From NCBI GenBank assembly GCA_009760855.2, contig WPIO01000378.1, positions 1 through 63,837 on the forward strand: a DNA stretch of 63,837 nucleotides. Reading direction: 5' to 3'. The stretch is from Cristatella mucedo (lineage: Eukaryota; Bryozoa; Phylactolaemata; Cristatellidae). The position numbers and the translations under genes were made by a program. The notes under the pieces are model-generated. The model ran no database searches, was not told the origin of the DNA, and was given only the letters and a program-made list of their open reading frames with translations. Numbering within the stretch: the first letter of the stretch is position 1; every line of letters begins with the position of its first letter. Below are positions 11,301-22,835 of this stretch, in pieces.

Positions 11301-13130
11301 ATTACAACACCCAAGGTCGAACAGCTGGTGGACGTGGCCTACGGATAGGCCAGTGCTCAGCTGTAGTCTGACGGCTGAGCTTTGGACACAGGCCGGCTTT
11401 GTCATCCCGCTGACCCACAGGGATGAGCTGTGGCTGGAAAATAGTAACGGTAAGCTGGAGCGCCGGCCTAGGTGAGAATGGCTCTTTCGGGAGCAATGTA
11501 AGCGCCTCCAAAAATACTCGTGGCTGTGAGCGAGCTTCGATGTTGTGCCTTCTTCTGAGTACATGCTGCTGGAAGAGCATTATTATGCCAAAAACAGCAT
11601 GGCTAATTATTTGGTATGTCGCCCGAAACGCAACATACCGTAAATTTCATTAAAATTTTGACGTTAAGTGTAGGTAAGGGCCGTATGTTTTTTACGCACA
11701 CCGACTGAAAATAATACGTGGTACTTAATTTTCAGTCCAATAAAGACCGAGTGTACTGGCTTTTAATATTCTTGGCATATTTCTGAGTGAATATCCAAGC
11801 AGTTTTTTAGATGTGACTTCCACAACAGACACCCGGCAAGGGCCTACCGATGAAGGCTGCGTTATAATTTCCATATTTATCGTACTGATCTCGTCTAACT
11901 AGCTGTGTAGTTTTTGATCTCAAGAGTATGCAGACTTTTTCCTAGACGGTAAATGTGGTTATATTTTAAAACGCGAACTCACGACCGTTTTCAAAGGCAG
12001 ACTTCAGAACCTTTCAGCCTCTTGGGAGTATTTGGAACTCGTGGCTACACCAAAAGAGAATATTCCGGCATTTCTGATAGCGGTCTGAAAGTATGGTCAA
12101 ATGGTTAGTGGTGCCGTGCACAGTAATCAGCATAACGTGGTTAGACGTGATACATGCAAGGTCAAGATGTACATTTGCTTAGTTGCAGTATGCAGCGTCT
12201 GCATACATAAGCAGAACAAGTACGAATAAGAAGGACCTACCAACTTCTGCGATAAACAGGTTCATTTTTACCTTCTTTTATGAAGTCCAGTCACGAGACA
12301 TGACGCCATTAGGAAGTAAGTCAACAGTGGCCAAGCGCGAACCTGTGCACAGAACAGTTATAACTTAAGTTTCGTTCCAAACGCACTGCAGTGGCTTGTG
12401 CGACAGCAGACGACCGCCGCAAACCTAACGTTCACAACAGCACTGGTCCGTTCCGACACACAAGCGTAACCGGCGAAGCGTGAGTCTTTAGGAGTTGAGG
12501 CTAACGAGTCGTCTCTGCGGCACCAATGCTCGTCGCGATGCCGACGGTAGGCCAGCAGCTGGGCCGCCAAGAAGTGTATCTGTGACGTAATAAAACGAGT
12601 CAATTTCCACCGCGGTGTATAGCATTGCGTTCAAGGGGCACGCAGTGTGCAACACTAGCCTAGCATACAGCTATCTACTTTCGTACGACGCCCAAACAAC
12701 TCCCCAGCCAAGCTCGTAGCTATTAGCACAACCACCGAAATAGTGTGCGACATTTGCTTTGCATGCTACCAAGCCATGGACAATGACACAGTTAGTTCCG
12801 AAATAGAATAGTTTAATAAAGCGACGACAATGTAGGCATTCGTAACACAGCGGATAGTACCGAGCCAACGTTTTACCGTTCTCCCCTTAATGCATAAGGG
12901 GGCGCAAGAAAGACCACGAGCTGATGAATGTCAATTGGCGCCGGCGAACTCTGGCCACTGCACACTACGGATTAGGTAGCTACAGTTCGGGCCGAGATTT
13001 GACGCAGCCAGTTCGACCGCTCAGTGGACATGGCCGGACTGGCTGCGGCGGTCACCATAAAGGAACGATCTCGTATACTGTGATAGTAGTAGAGCATTTT
13101 ATGCCTCACCTAACTTTTTCGGATCTCTGT
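11301..13130. other. GC-richer duplicated block without identified gene
   Basis: Homologous to 44716-46220. The part from about 12360 to 13060 is visibly richer in G, C and CpG than its surroundings. ORFs exist on both strands but their frames are not shared with the unit 3 copy. It could be an old transposon or a former promoter region; I see neither terminal inverted repeats nor a recognisable domain. Confidence 0.4.
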
Positions 13131-13944
13131 TCGGAAAGATTGGATTTGCTTTTAATATTACAGCACATTCAACTCCAAGCAGATAATCACTTGTTAACTG
13201 AGTGGATGGCGTCTATTCATTAAAGCTCAATCAACGAGTCTTAAATCTGCCGTGCTGTATACTGGGAAACAGTAACCCAGTCCCCCAGTGGCTCACTTTC
13301 TGAATCTCAAAGAGGACTCTCCAGTCATCGAGCACAAATATCCATGAGAAGATTATGCATATGAAGTGACTACTGAATTTAAAACGGTCACGTTCCCGGT
13401 GGCCTTCCAGATCGTTTTCGAGAGGTCTCCTTGCTCTCATTGCATATCCAACCGCAAGGTACACTAATTCGTACTATCAATAGAGGGATGCCATATTGGC
13501 ATAAGTTCTGTGTAGGGAAAAACCTGGTCACGAGTCAACCACTGGCATGCCCAATGAAGTTCCTAATGCCAACAATGTCCATTAAGCAATTTTTACAGCT
13601 TCTGACAATAATTCAGAAGCATGAGTGTCTCCTAGAAGCGTTTTAGAGCTGTCAAAGGCAAAGCTTAAGTTGACCTTTTGATGGACTTTGGATAGAAATG
13701 GTCACAGAGTTTGACTAATTTCTGAAAAGCTGTATAGGACGAAAGAGGAGTTGTTGAGTCGAAACTCGTGTCTTTCATTAAGAGATTTTTTGAAGCTATA
13801 AGTTTCTGCATTAGTTGTGGCTGCGTTAATTTATTCTTGAAGAAAGAGCTCGTCTCATGAAGACCCTATGCTAACCTATCTGGAGTCTCCACTTACAGAC
13901 AAACTAGGTTCAGCCATACGTCTGATTTTTAATGTTCCTCCGGA

Positions 13945-15215
13945 AAATGGACACTGGTAAATTTAAATTGGCCATTGTTCGGTCGATACTTCAAAAACTT
14001 GAATTAAATTCACAGGTCTTAGCAAACTCTTATACACCTTTCCTTATTCCTTTCTCATCAAAGATTATTGAAAATTTCGACACTAAGCAGTTTGTATCAG
14101 ACATTGGATTGTATACACTGTCTGACAAGTTTCAGTCGGTTTCTTGCGATTTCGCTCGGCTAAAGTTACTCTCCTTCGTGTAGCGAATCACAAAATTTGC
14201 AGCAACGATGACAGGAATATCAATGCTCTTGTACCATTAAATCTATAACGTGTTCTCTACGATATTAATCACGATATCCTACTTAAACAATTGAGAACAA
14301 CAACCAGTCAGACAAACGAGGCACCAATATGGTTCAAATCGTACTTGCCTGGCGGCGCTCCTTCCGTGTGGTGTGAGAGTCAGGCCTCATCCACCAGATG
14401 ACTCGTCGGCGGAGTCCTATGAGGGTTCGTCCTCGGTTCTTCGCTGTTTTCTGATAATACAGGGCGTCTAGGAAAAGTGATTTGGGCACATACAAATGGC
14501 CATAACGTTTATGCTAACGATATTTAGCTGTGTATCTTTCACTTCAACTCTAAGAATCTGCTGCCGTGATTGATAAGTTTAATGCATGAGTTGGTGTCAT
14601 TCACATAATTTTCCGTTGGCTGGGCTACCGAAGAAGGCAACAAGGCCACTGCTGCTGACCATGAATACGGCTGGAAGGCTAGTTTCCAAGTACCAGAGGT
14701 TTGAGCACGTGTATTGTTTGCTAAAAGAGCACACACGGATACCGGTTGAGCAACGGATGCTTAGCGAAGTTTTTTCGCTGACCCGCAGGGCCCGTCAAGG
14801 CTTGACTCATTCGTACCTAGCTCAACCGCGGCACCAGTTTTAGCCTTTTCGTACCGTCCGGTCGTGGGTGGAAGATATATTAGCTGTTCCGTTCGTCCAC
14901 TTAAAGACCGTTGGTGACAGAAGCTTTAGCTCTGCAGGTCTTAGACTGTGGAACTGTCTTCTAAATTTCTGAGGCAATGCCACCTACTCCCCTGCAACCA
15001 ACTATGGCTCATCCTTTTCACCAGTCCTGAGCTGATGCTTCCATGCTACTCGCTACCTCAACTGCTCTCCTGACTCTGTTTCCCACTTTCTCTTTGTTGT
15101 GTGTGACGAAGTCTGTCGGCTCCCGAATGCTTACTGAGTGTGCTATACAAAACTCTCCTGCATAACACCCACATAGTCTTTAATGCTTTGTGGAGTTACA
15201 GACGGAGATTCATTG
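13945..15215 (+). mobile_element. LINE-B copy with degenerate reverse transcriptase
   Basis: Plus-strand CR1/L2-like RT remains. Near 13960-14180: K-L-A-I-V-R, L-A-N-x-Y-x-P and L-S-D-K-F-Q-S. Near 14250: a D-I-N-H-D-I-L-L-K-Q-L remnant of palm motif A. Near 14420: G-G-V-L-x-G-x-V-L-G of motif B. Near 14510: Y-A-N-D in place of the catalytic Y-A-D-D. The thumb follows (I-P-V-E-Q-R; G-D-R-S-F-S-S-A-G-L-R-L-W-N), then a 3' UTR ending near 15215. Stops, frameshifts and an internal deletion make it non-functional. It probably extends left of 13945, but I cannot place that end. Confidence 0.65.
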
Positions 15216-16125
15216 AATTCGATCTTGAATGTCGGCCAATTTATCAAGCTAAACGCCAATACAACGGAAATGCTACTCGTCGGGCAATCCAAGCGTGTGG
15301 CTGGTCTAGAAAGTACTGCCATTTTAATAGGCGACGCTGTTTTGTTTTTTTGTTGCAGCCTGTGTGGAATTTAGGCGTCATCATTGACAACTGCTTACAT
15401 TTTGAAATTTTCTCAAAGAATACTGCCTAAACAGCTAGCCTTTGCGTCTGTTCCCCGGCTAGTCTTTGGTTCTGTCTGCCAAAACATTAACTGACTCCCT
15501 GAGTCTATTTTGACTATGCAATTGCAATTTCATTTTGGCTGTGATACATAGTGTGGCTAGGCAATGCTAGCTACAGCTGGCAATAAATATGGTTGCAACG
15601 CTAGTTAAAAAAACTGAGGTTTGACCACGTTACTTCTGGTTGATCAGAAGAAATGCATACAGTTTTTACCCTGACCCACGAAGCCAGCGACGGTGTGACT
15701 CCAATCATCACTAGGTGAACTGCTAAAATAGTTTCAGCCTCATCGGCCTTTCAACCCATCTGCCCTCAGGTCATCTATGGACGTAAAAATAGTAATATCA
15801 TTCCAAAGTGTAAGTTAATTAGTGACGAAAGGTTTTTATCAGCAGGTCCTAGACTTTAGAACTCATTTCCACAAGTCTTATGGAATGACATGTACTCTCT
15901 CCCAGCCGAAAAATAGAAATCCTTTTCAGAAATTTAGAGTTTCTCTTTCGATACCTAAATTTCAATCTCTAATCAGCTCTGATTTTTACTTTTTTTTTTT
16001 GTGTAAGAGGAAGTCCGTTGTCGACGGAGTGCCTGCCGAATGCCAGTTATGCTTTGAGTGTGCTATAGAAAAAACCCCTGCATAACACCTCCGGTCCTTG
16101 TGCCTTTATAGAGGCGTACAGCGCT
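15216..16125 (+). mobile_element. Second LINE-B-like fragment, RT C-terminal part and 3' UTR
   Basis: Begins in the RT palm/thumb region (Q-F-I-K-L-N-A-N-T-T-E-M-L-L-V-G, motif D-like, near 15230). Degenerate thumb sequence and a 3' UTR related to that of LINE-B follow, ending at about 16125 where the host block seen at 46365 resumes. The same fragment is at 49236-50125, and a more diverged one at 51569-52420. Inactive. Confidence 0.6.
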
Positions 16126-17336
16126 TGGTACTTTTGTGGGTAACCATCAGTTGGACCCCGGAAAATCTTCTCAGTAGCCCGGAGTCGCTAGTGGAGCGGT
16201 GTGAGTAGGCGCACCATGGCCGGCCCCCACAGAGTGGAGTAGGCTGAGTAAAGGGCGCCAGTTAGTTCAAAGGCATATGAAGATGGAGGAGGGCAAATAT
16301 CAGGGTAGGACCTTCACTAACCACGAGACTAACTCGACCCATGCAGTAGGCGATTGTCGCAGTAGGCCTTTGTTGAAGGCCTCGTTGTAATTACCAGCAA
16401 CTGAGCTCTGACGGTGAGGCAGCTGGCAGACCACTCGCCGACTGCAGGTGATGTGGACAGACTGCAGCAACCTATGAATAGGTGCTGGGATCGAGCGATC
16501 CTGTTGCAAATAGGCGTTACTCAGTCGGAAGAATAAAGAAAACCAGCCACATCTAGGTGTGGGAAGTTGCAACATTCGGCTTGCTACCTTAATAAACTCA
16601 AATACAGATTATGCCCTAGTAATTTCAGATGCTCCTTCTCTGTACACCTGGTTTATTAGACGCCCGTTCTCTACTAGCAGCTAGCTCCGAGTTTCCGGCA
16701 AAAATATGAGTTTTCGCTCGCTTTAAAAACTGGGTATTGACTTTTGTGATTTTCACTTATGGAGTTGTATCTGTGGACTGCACAAGAGCTTACTAATAGC
16801 CCCCTGGAATCTTTTGAAATAACGTTCACAATTGCTTCCGCCAATAGCAGCTTAAACATTCCTCATCCACAACCGAGAGGACTGCATTTAATAGCCACCA
16901 AAGGCTATGCCTGTTAAGCAGTACCCATCACATGAAAAACAATTCTTTCCCACTACGTCCTTGCGAGTCCATGTGCATGTACAAGATTTTCTAAGAAGTT
17001 GGAAACTCAAGTTAGCAACTATATGGCCAATGAGGAGAGTGGTGTAAGCGCTATTAAGGGACATTTCATCACAACGGCAGAGATTATGTATTGTGTAATA
17101 GCATCTTTAAAGACATGCAATTCCTACAAAGTATACTTCTGCATGTCACCAGCAGTTCTTCATTTTACATTAATTGCTGCAAATGAACTCTTGAAAACAT
17201 AGTGAACCAGTGCTGCTGGCTCAATGGGCGCTCTTCGTGGACTGTCACTCTGATCTGTATAGGTGAATTATCACTAAGATGTACATACATATACATGAAT
17301 AAAAAAATATGAATATTAATAAATAAATAAATGAAT
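16126..17336. other. Host unit block, three copies
   Basis: Homologues at 46365-47090 and 50126-51116. Short ORFs on the minus strand (16300-16575 and 50318-50593) are nearly identical only because the block is recently duplicated; the third copy does not keep them. No gene assigned. Confidence 0.45.
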
Positions 17337-17364
17337 ACATATATATATATATATATATATATAT
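17337..17364. repeat. (TA)n microsatellite
   Basis: A dinucleotide run within an AT-rich stretch (about 17280-17370). The equivalent position in unit 3 is the much longer hexamer array at 47090-47540. Confidence 0.9.
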
Positions 17365-17664
17365 TCATTAGGCTTACATACTAGTAGGAACAGAGAGACA
17401 TACAGTTTGCTAACAGAAGAATTTGGCAGGAACACACTAACTATTCAAGCAACTGCTACCACTAAATGCTGGATCATTCAGACTGTTGAACCCGCAATAG
17501 GACCATCCCCCAAAAGAATGCATGCTCTCTTCCTCTATTTCCGGTCACACAGTGCTGAGCTCTCTGCTCCATCAATCCAGAGAGAGCTAAGTTTCTGACT
17601 TCTCTCCTATAGGAGTAGAATTTCTTTTATACTGTGGAAGCAGCAGAGCATTGAAAGCCTGACC

Positions 17665-18489
17665 TGATTTTTTAGGTTCGCTGGTTGGGAAGATTGGATT
17701 TGCTTTTAATAGAACGGTACATTCTATTCCAGGCAGATAATCACCTGTTCCCTGAGCGGATGGCGTCTGTTCATTAAAGGTTAATCTACGAGTCTTAAAT
17801 ATGTCGTGCTGAATACTGGGAAACAGTATCCCTCTCCCCCTGTGGCTCACTTTCTGTATCTCAAAGAGGACTCTCCGGTCATCGAGCACGTATCCGTTAG
17901 AGGACTATGCATATGAAGTCACAACTGAATTTGAAACGGTCGCGTTCCCTATTGCCTTCTCAGATCGTTTTCGAGAGGTTTCTTTGCTCTCAATGCCTAG
18001 CGAACAGCCAGGTACACTAATTCGTACTATTAAAAGAGGGATGAGCAGTTTCGGCTTAAGTTCTGTGTAGGCATAAACAAGATCACTAGTCAACGACTTG
18101 CAGGCCCAATGAAGTTCCTAATGCCAACGATGTGCATTAAGTAATTTAACAGAGTTTAGGACAATAATTTAGCAGCGTCCGAGTGTCTCCTAGACACGTA
18201 TTACAGCTGTCAAAGGCAAAGGTTAAGAACGTTTTTGATGCACTTAGGAGAGGAATGATCACAGAGTTTGACTAATTTCCAAGAAGCTGAATAGGACGAT
18301 AGAGGAATTGTGGAGTCGATACTGTTGTCTTTCATTAAAGGATATTCTTAAGTTTCTGCATTCGATGTGGCTACGTTAATTTATTCTTAAAGAAAGAGCT
18401 GGTATCATGAAGAACCTATGCTAACCTATCTGCAGTCTCCACCTACAGACAAACTAGGTGGAGCCATAAGTCAGATTTTTAATGTTCCT
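17665..18489. other. Diverged second copy of 13130-13940
   Basis: Parallels 13130-13940 with many substitutions. It gives unit 1 an internal repeat of this block. No reading frame of its own. Confidence 0.55.
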
Positions 18490-18966
18490 CCGGAAAACGG
18501 ACACTGGTATATTTAAATCGGTCTGTGGAGTCCTATGACAGTTCGTTCTTGGTTCTTTCCTGTATTCCGTTGATTCTAGGGTTCTACGAAAAGTGATTTT
18601 GGCCCATAAACAAAGCTATCACTTTTATGCGAACGATAGTTAGCTGTATCTTTCGTCTTAACCCTCGGAATCTGAGCAGTGAGTGATAAGTTAAAAGCAT
18701 GACATGTAGTCATTCATTTAATTTTTCTTTGGTCCTATGAGGGTTCGTTTTCGGCTCTTTGCTGTTTTCCGTTGATACTAGGCGTCTACTAAAAGTGATT
18801 TTTGCCCATAAAATAAACCAATGCTAGTCATCAAGTCACAGAGGTTTCAGCACGTGTATCGTTTGCTAAACGAGCTAGGATGGATACCGGTTGAGCCACA
18901 GATGCTGAGCGAAGATCTTATGCTGACCCTCATGGCCCGTCCCGGCTTGGCTCCTTTGTACCTGCA
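18490..18966 (+). mobile_element. Degraded LINE-B fragment
   Basis: Contains the motif B region and the thumb region (R-F-x-H-V-Y-R-L-L; I-P-V-E) of LINE-B with large deletions. It stops abruptly at 18966, where the sequence joins repeat X. At the corresponding place in unit 3, the text continues from 51150 and X begins only at 55567. Confidence 0.55.
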
Positions 18967-18984
18967 CTTACCTCTCATATCTTT

Positions 18985-19980
18985 ACTATGACAATAGTTC
19001 AATCACCAATTAAATTATTGAAGCCTTTAAACAATGTGTAACAAAGCCTCACGATCTCCAGTAAAAACAGTGTGCACTGAATATGGTGTCACGGAATAGC
19101 ACTAAGTTGTAGTCGGACGAGGGCAACTTATGTAAAATATTCTAAACATGAATATATAACATTTTAGCCAGAACTTGTTATAACCAAAAGTGTTCTGACA
19201 ATCCAGTGAAGCTCTCTTCTGCCGGGACAGGTTAATGTGGACGTGAGCACTATTTTTAATATCATCCTCTTTTGGCAAGTCTGAATGATATCAACGAGTA
19301 CATGTGTGTAAACGCCAATACATTGTTGGTATCTTGCTGGACAATGATTATTCTACTGAATTTCCGATATTGTTATGTTAATACATAGTTGTTGGTATGC
19401 ATCAGGTGCTCTAATGCACACATTTTATCAGATTTATTTTGGTGTGATGCCAATGTTGAGCATTTTGCCTCCTGTAGCATTGAAACCGAAAGATGCATGA
19501 TTTGAAGTTGCTTTCTTGGCAGCACATGTAAAGAGCCTAGAAAGAGATTAAGTAACCTAAAGGAGCTACACAGATGTATTATGAATATATCTAATAAAAC
19601 GTTCTCAATATAAAAACTAGTCGACCGTCAAAAAGATCACACAGCCGTGTTACTTGGGTAGCTTTTAGAGTCGCCTGTTGACACTTCTGGCTGCAGCTAG
19701 ATGCCTAATCGAACTAACCCATATACAGACTATTGTAACAGTTTGGGAAATTGTCATGGTTTACTGCTTACTAATAGTTGAGCGTATAACTAGTGAAAGT
19801 TGAACAAACACTAGCTGCTTTAACAGCCTCTTTTTGTATAGCGACAGAAGACTTTTACGGCTATCACCACCTCTTGCAGTGGCGATACTGGATCGCCAGC
19901 AGCAGGATTCGACCTCATGAACTCGGGGCCGAGGTCGTGAAAATCAACTGCCTTACTTAGTAAGCCATTACGGCTTAAAT
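18985..19980 (-). mobile_element. Repeat X, a SINE-headed element of about 1 kb
   Basis: Read on the minus strand, it starts with a tRNA-like head (A box complement at 19951-19967, B box GGTCGAATCC complement at 19905-19914) and continues for about 850 bases without coding sequence. A second full copy is at 55567-56565. A third, at 40145-40393 plus 42505-42735, is split by a LINE-A insertion. The long body makes it atypical for a SINE, so it may be a SINE plus unit sequence. Confidence 0.5.
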
Positions 19981-20035
19981 ACAAGACTTTTCTAATTATG
20001 CTGATCCAGTGGCATTTCAGATTAAATTCCTTCTT

Positions 20036-20945
20036 CTAATAATAATAATAATAATAATACATTTTAATATAGTCTAGGCCATCTTAATCTCTTTCTAGGC
20101 ACTTTATATATGCTGCTGTAAGCGTCGTTGAATGGTTAGTAATAGCATGCTCAATGAAGACAAGCGTCACTTAGTAAGAGCTGACATGCTCAGGCTCATA
20201 TTGCAAATGTGGTGAGTAGCAGCATGCACAGTGCCAGCGTGCATAAACAAACACAGAACGAATCACCTACCCACTAAATGCTTTGTTGACTATATGCGTT
20301 CTCAGCCTAAAGTAATGTCATCAAGTCTTGGAATGATGTCAATATGCCACTCCGTAGTGGGTTACATTCTACGGAAACATACTAATTACAGGCACAGTTC
20401 CCGGAGAATTTGAGGTTCCTTCGAGGTACAGGTAGACTGGTAGATTCAGAAGAGCAAATTGTTTCGATGCTTAGATGGTGGTTGAGTAAATCTGAGAGGT
20501 AGGCTGCAGCCAAGTATTGAAGAGACCTAAAAGTAAGTGACAAAACCTTGACCTTAATGAGCAGCCTGCTTGCGAGGCAGTGCAGGTGAGGAAGACAATC
20601 AACACGTTAGCAGGAGGGAGAGTTAAAACCATGAACAGAACCAGACCAAGTACAGAACCCTGAATTAATTCATAATTCCGTGGCTCCTTGGATAATCGAT
20701 GTATATTGAGTTAGATACTCTAGAGTCTCCCCCTGAGATACTACCTGAACCACCACAGTGCAGTACCAGTGATGCCCAGCTGACATACGAGGCACTCCAG
20801 AAAGACTTAGTCATCGACAGTAGCAAAAGCAGCAGAACAAGTAAATATACTCCTCCCAAGTCTGCATTCCTAAGAAAGTCTCTGTACGCCCGAAGAAATT
20901 CTGACTCTGCTGAGGGATAAGCTCTAAAGCCAAACTGGAACTTGA
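20036..20945 (-). mobile_element. LINE-A copy with (AAT)n tail, internally deleted
   Basis: The AAT repeat tail at 20036-20060 marks the 3' end. The 3' UTR and RT C-terminal remnants follow, then a jump (near 20590) to the palm and fingers region. The same deletion is in 1-637 and 57070-57690. The copy is cut at 20945, where unit sequence equivalent to 3740 begins. Confidence 0.65.
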
Positions 20946-21076
20946 CACGTGCTGACACTGTGCACACGAACATGAGCCATGCTTATGGTTTGCCACTGTG
21001 CCTTTTCCCTCGAACCATATTATGATTGTTAACACTGCATTTTCTTACTAACCACTTTATCATGCTGCCATTACAG

Positions 21077-21132
21077 CATATAAAAATTGTCCCGAAAAAG
21101 ATAAAGTTACTCATGGGTGCGATTTCAGTTTA
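21077..21132 (+). other. Unit 2 copy of the acceptor-flanked block
   Basis: Acceptor CCATTACAG ends at 21076. The phase-1 frame is open and reads Y-K-N-C-P-E-K-D-K-V-T-H-G-C-D. It corresponds to 3870-3925. Confidence 0.25.
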
Positions 21133-21502
21133 TTATCATCATCATATTCTGATATTCAGCTACATTTTTAATATAGTTCCCGTTCAATGGTAAATTAATA
21201 TTCACATGTATTTTAATAAATACGAGTACACATGTGGGTGTTTCTTATATCAATACAACTTGTAGGAACTTAATTTTCATAATGCTTCTGGGCACTAACT
21301 TGTTGGCCTGTGAGTGAAAGCTTACCGGATACTTTTAGGTGAAAAACAGAACGACCTTCTCTTTTATGTGAAATTTCTTTCGACTAAAATGTATCACTCT
21401 ATTGACTTTAGTTGTCGGTAGCAAGAGACTAATCAAAAACACAGCTTTGATATATGTAGCCATCTCAAAACTAACGCCTGTCTATTTGCTTTTTTTCTGA
21501 AG

Positions 21503-21595
21503 GACTCTCACCGGTATGTGAGCCTGTACTGTGCAAGTCGTATTGTGCAAACGGATTCAAGAAAGACCGAAACGGCTGTGAATTTTGTTCCTGCA
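21503..21595 (+). CDS. Antistasin domain exon E2, unit 2 (intact, P1 Lys)
   Basis: A 93-base phase-1/phase-1 exon, acceptor CTGAAG ending at 21502, donor GTAAGTAG at 21596. All six cysteines are present in the family spacing, with G-F-K-K-D-R-N-G-C near the end. The predicted P1 residue after the second cysteine is Lys followed by Ser, which would suit trypsin-like targets. It differs by only a few residues from the unit 4 copy (62700). Unit 2 has no E1 exon and no signal-peptide exon before it in the window. If expressed, it must be spliced to an upstream exon of unit 1 or beyond, or be an orphan exon. Confidence 0.7.
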
Positions 21596-22611
21596 GTAAG
21601 TAGACAGGCGACTCACAAGTTACAGTCGCTTGCCAAGCTGTCAAATAATTATCCTAATGTACAAATGCACACTGAAGCAGCCAATCCTTGAAAAATAATG
21701 TACTGCTTTTACTCCTGTGCCTGTTTGCTGAAATTAAAAAGGTCATAAATAGTGAGCGATCCCGATGCAGTCCAATTGTTTACACGATTTTCATTGCAAC
21801 TTTGTGACTAGCTAATCAAACAAAGCTCAAAAGAGGCTAGCTGTTAAAAAAACCTGATTTCATTAGCTGCAGAAGAGATTAAAAACAGTGATGTAACATG
21901 ATAAAGATAATACAAACGTGTCTATCGTAAAATGAGAACAACCTACAATCCAATCTGTGTCATACAAGCTAATAATCAATCATACTTTTTCTAGAATCGT
22001 TAAATTAGTAAAATGGAAGAACATCCACATTCTAGTAAGATAATGAAACAATAACATTTCAGTAAACCCTTCTAATAAAAGTTCACACTATATTTTCAAG
22101 AGTAATATGATAATATTGGGCTGATGTTTAATTTTCGTCAGAGTGACGTTGTGTAAGACTGTCATGAGTTCTAGGCTTTTAGGAAAAGTTGTTTGTATGC
22201 TTGACGTAAAAAATCATGCAGCGTAGTTTTCTTTAATTGTGCTCATGTATACTAATACTTATGGAATCAAAATTATTTGGAAACTCATCAGTGACATGCA
22301 AGCGATGGTGAATTCATTTTACAAATTTGGCCTAGATCATTGATGGAATGGCCTCAGAGATCGAAATATTAGTCATTTCTATATATTTTTCTTGTATTTT
22401 GATTTCAGGTTGCAGTAATTTGCCAAATAATTTTTATATATACTAACAGTCCAACACTCCAATACAATTCTGCTGTTTTCCGTCTTATGATAAGAATCAT
22501 AAGCTAAAGATCGATTATTGGAATCTTTTACCTGTATTTTGGTTACATTTACTCTTTACATAACGCAAACTAATTTATCTCTGTCCGTTTCCCCAAAAAG
22601 CCTCAGCTCTT

Positions 22612-22835
22612 AAATGCATGTTAGGTAGGAGAGTTTTCCATTGCTCACTCAAAGCCTGAGCCACTTTTGGTAGCATGCAATAACTAACACACTTCATCTC
22701 AAGCAACAGAGTAAAAGTGAGACGCTTAGCTAAGTCAGGAGAGCAACTAGGCATCTAAAAGAATAGAAGCAATATCTCCGGACAGTTGCATGAACGTGCC
22801 ACGAACGGCAGCATGAGAATAAGTATCCTGAATGA
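22612..22835 (-). mobile_element. Old LINE-B 3' end, unit 2
   Basis: Counterpart of 5890-6100, similarly diverged from the young LINE-B 3' ends. Confidence 0.4.

Larger units (their letters stand above)
13436..17115 (+). repeat. Near-identical long repeat, copy 1 (pair of 47660-51116)
   Basis: This block and 47660-51116 differ by scattered single substitutions and one indel of roughly 230 bases (about 13955-14183 is absent from the second copy). That is far closer than neighbouring paired blocks, so this segment was duplicated or converted recently. It contains LINE-B fragments and a 3' part (16300-17100) with no recognised gene. Confidence 0.75.
1..20460 (+). repeat. Tandem unit 1 of the antistasin-exon array
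   Basis: First of four related blocks. In order it holds a LINE-A/LINE-B composite (1-1118), exon E1 (2280), a relic exon (about 3490-3587), exon E2 (4775), an old LINE-B tail (about 5890), a SINE (7803), an Ig-like relic (9954), a LINE-B tail (11206), two long LINE-B fragments (13945-16125), a diverged second copy of 13130-14850 (17665-18966) and repeat X (18985). Position 20470 restarts the sequence seen at position 1, which sets the period. The unit borders are my reading of where homology restarts and could move by some tens of bases. Confidence 0.7.

Noticed and set aside
11280-11580. Overlapping minus-strand ORFs of about 90 codons
   Set aside because: Frames differ from those of the unit 3 copy (44708-44929), and one starts inside a LINE-B tail; shadow ORFs.
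16300-16575. Minus-strand 91-codon ORF, also at 50318-50593
   Set aside because: Apparent conservation comes from very recent duplication of the whole block; the third copy near 46520 does not keep it.
13436-17115. Cut-and-paste DNA transposon with terminal inverted repeats
   Set aside because: Checked by eye for inverted termini and target duplications at the block ends; found none. The content is LINE-B plus unit sequence.
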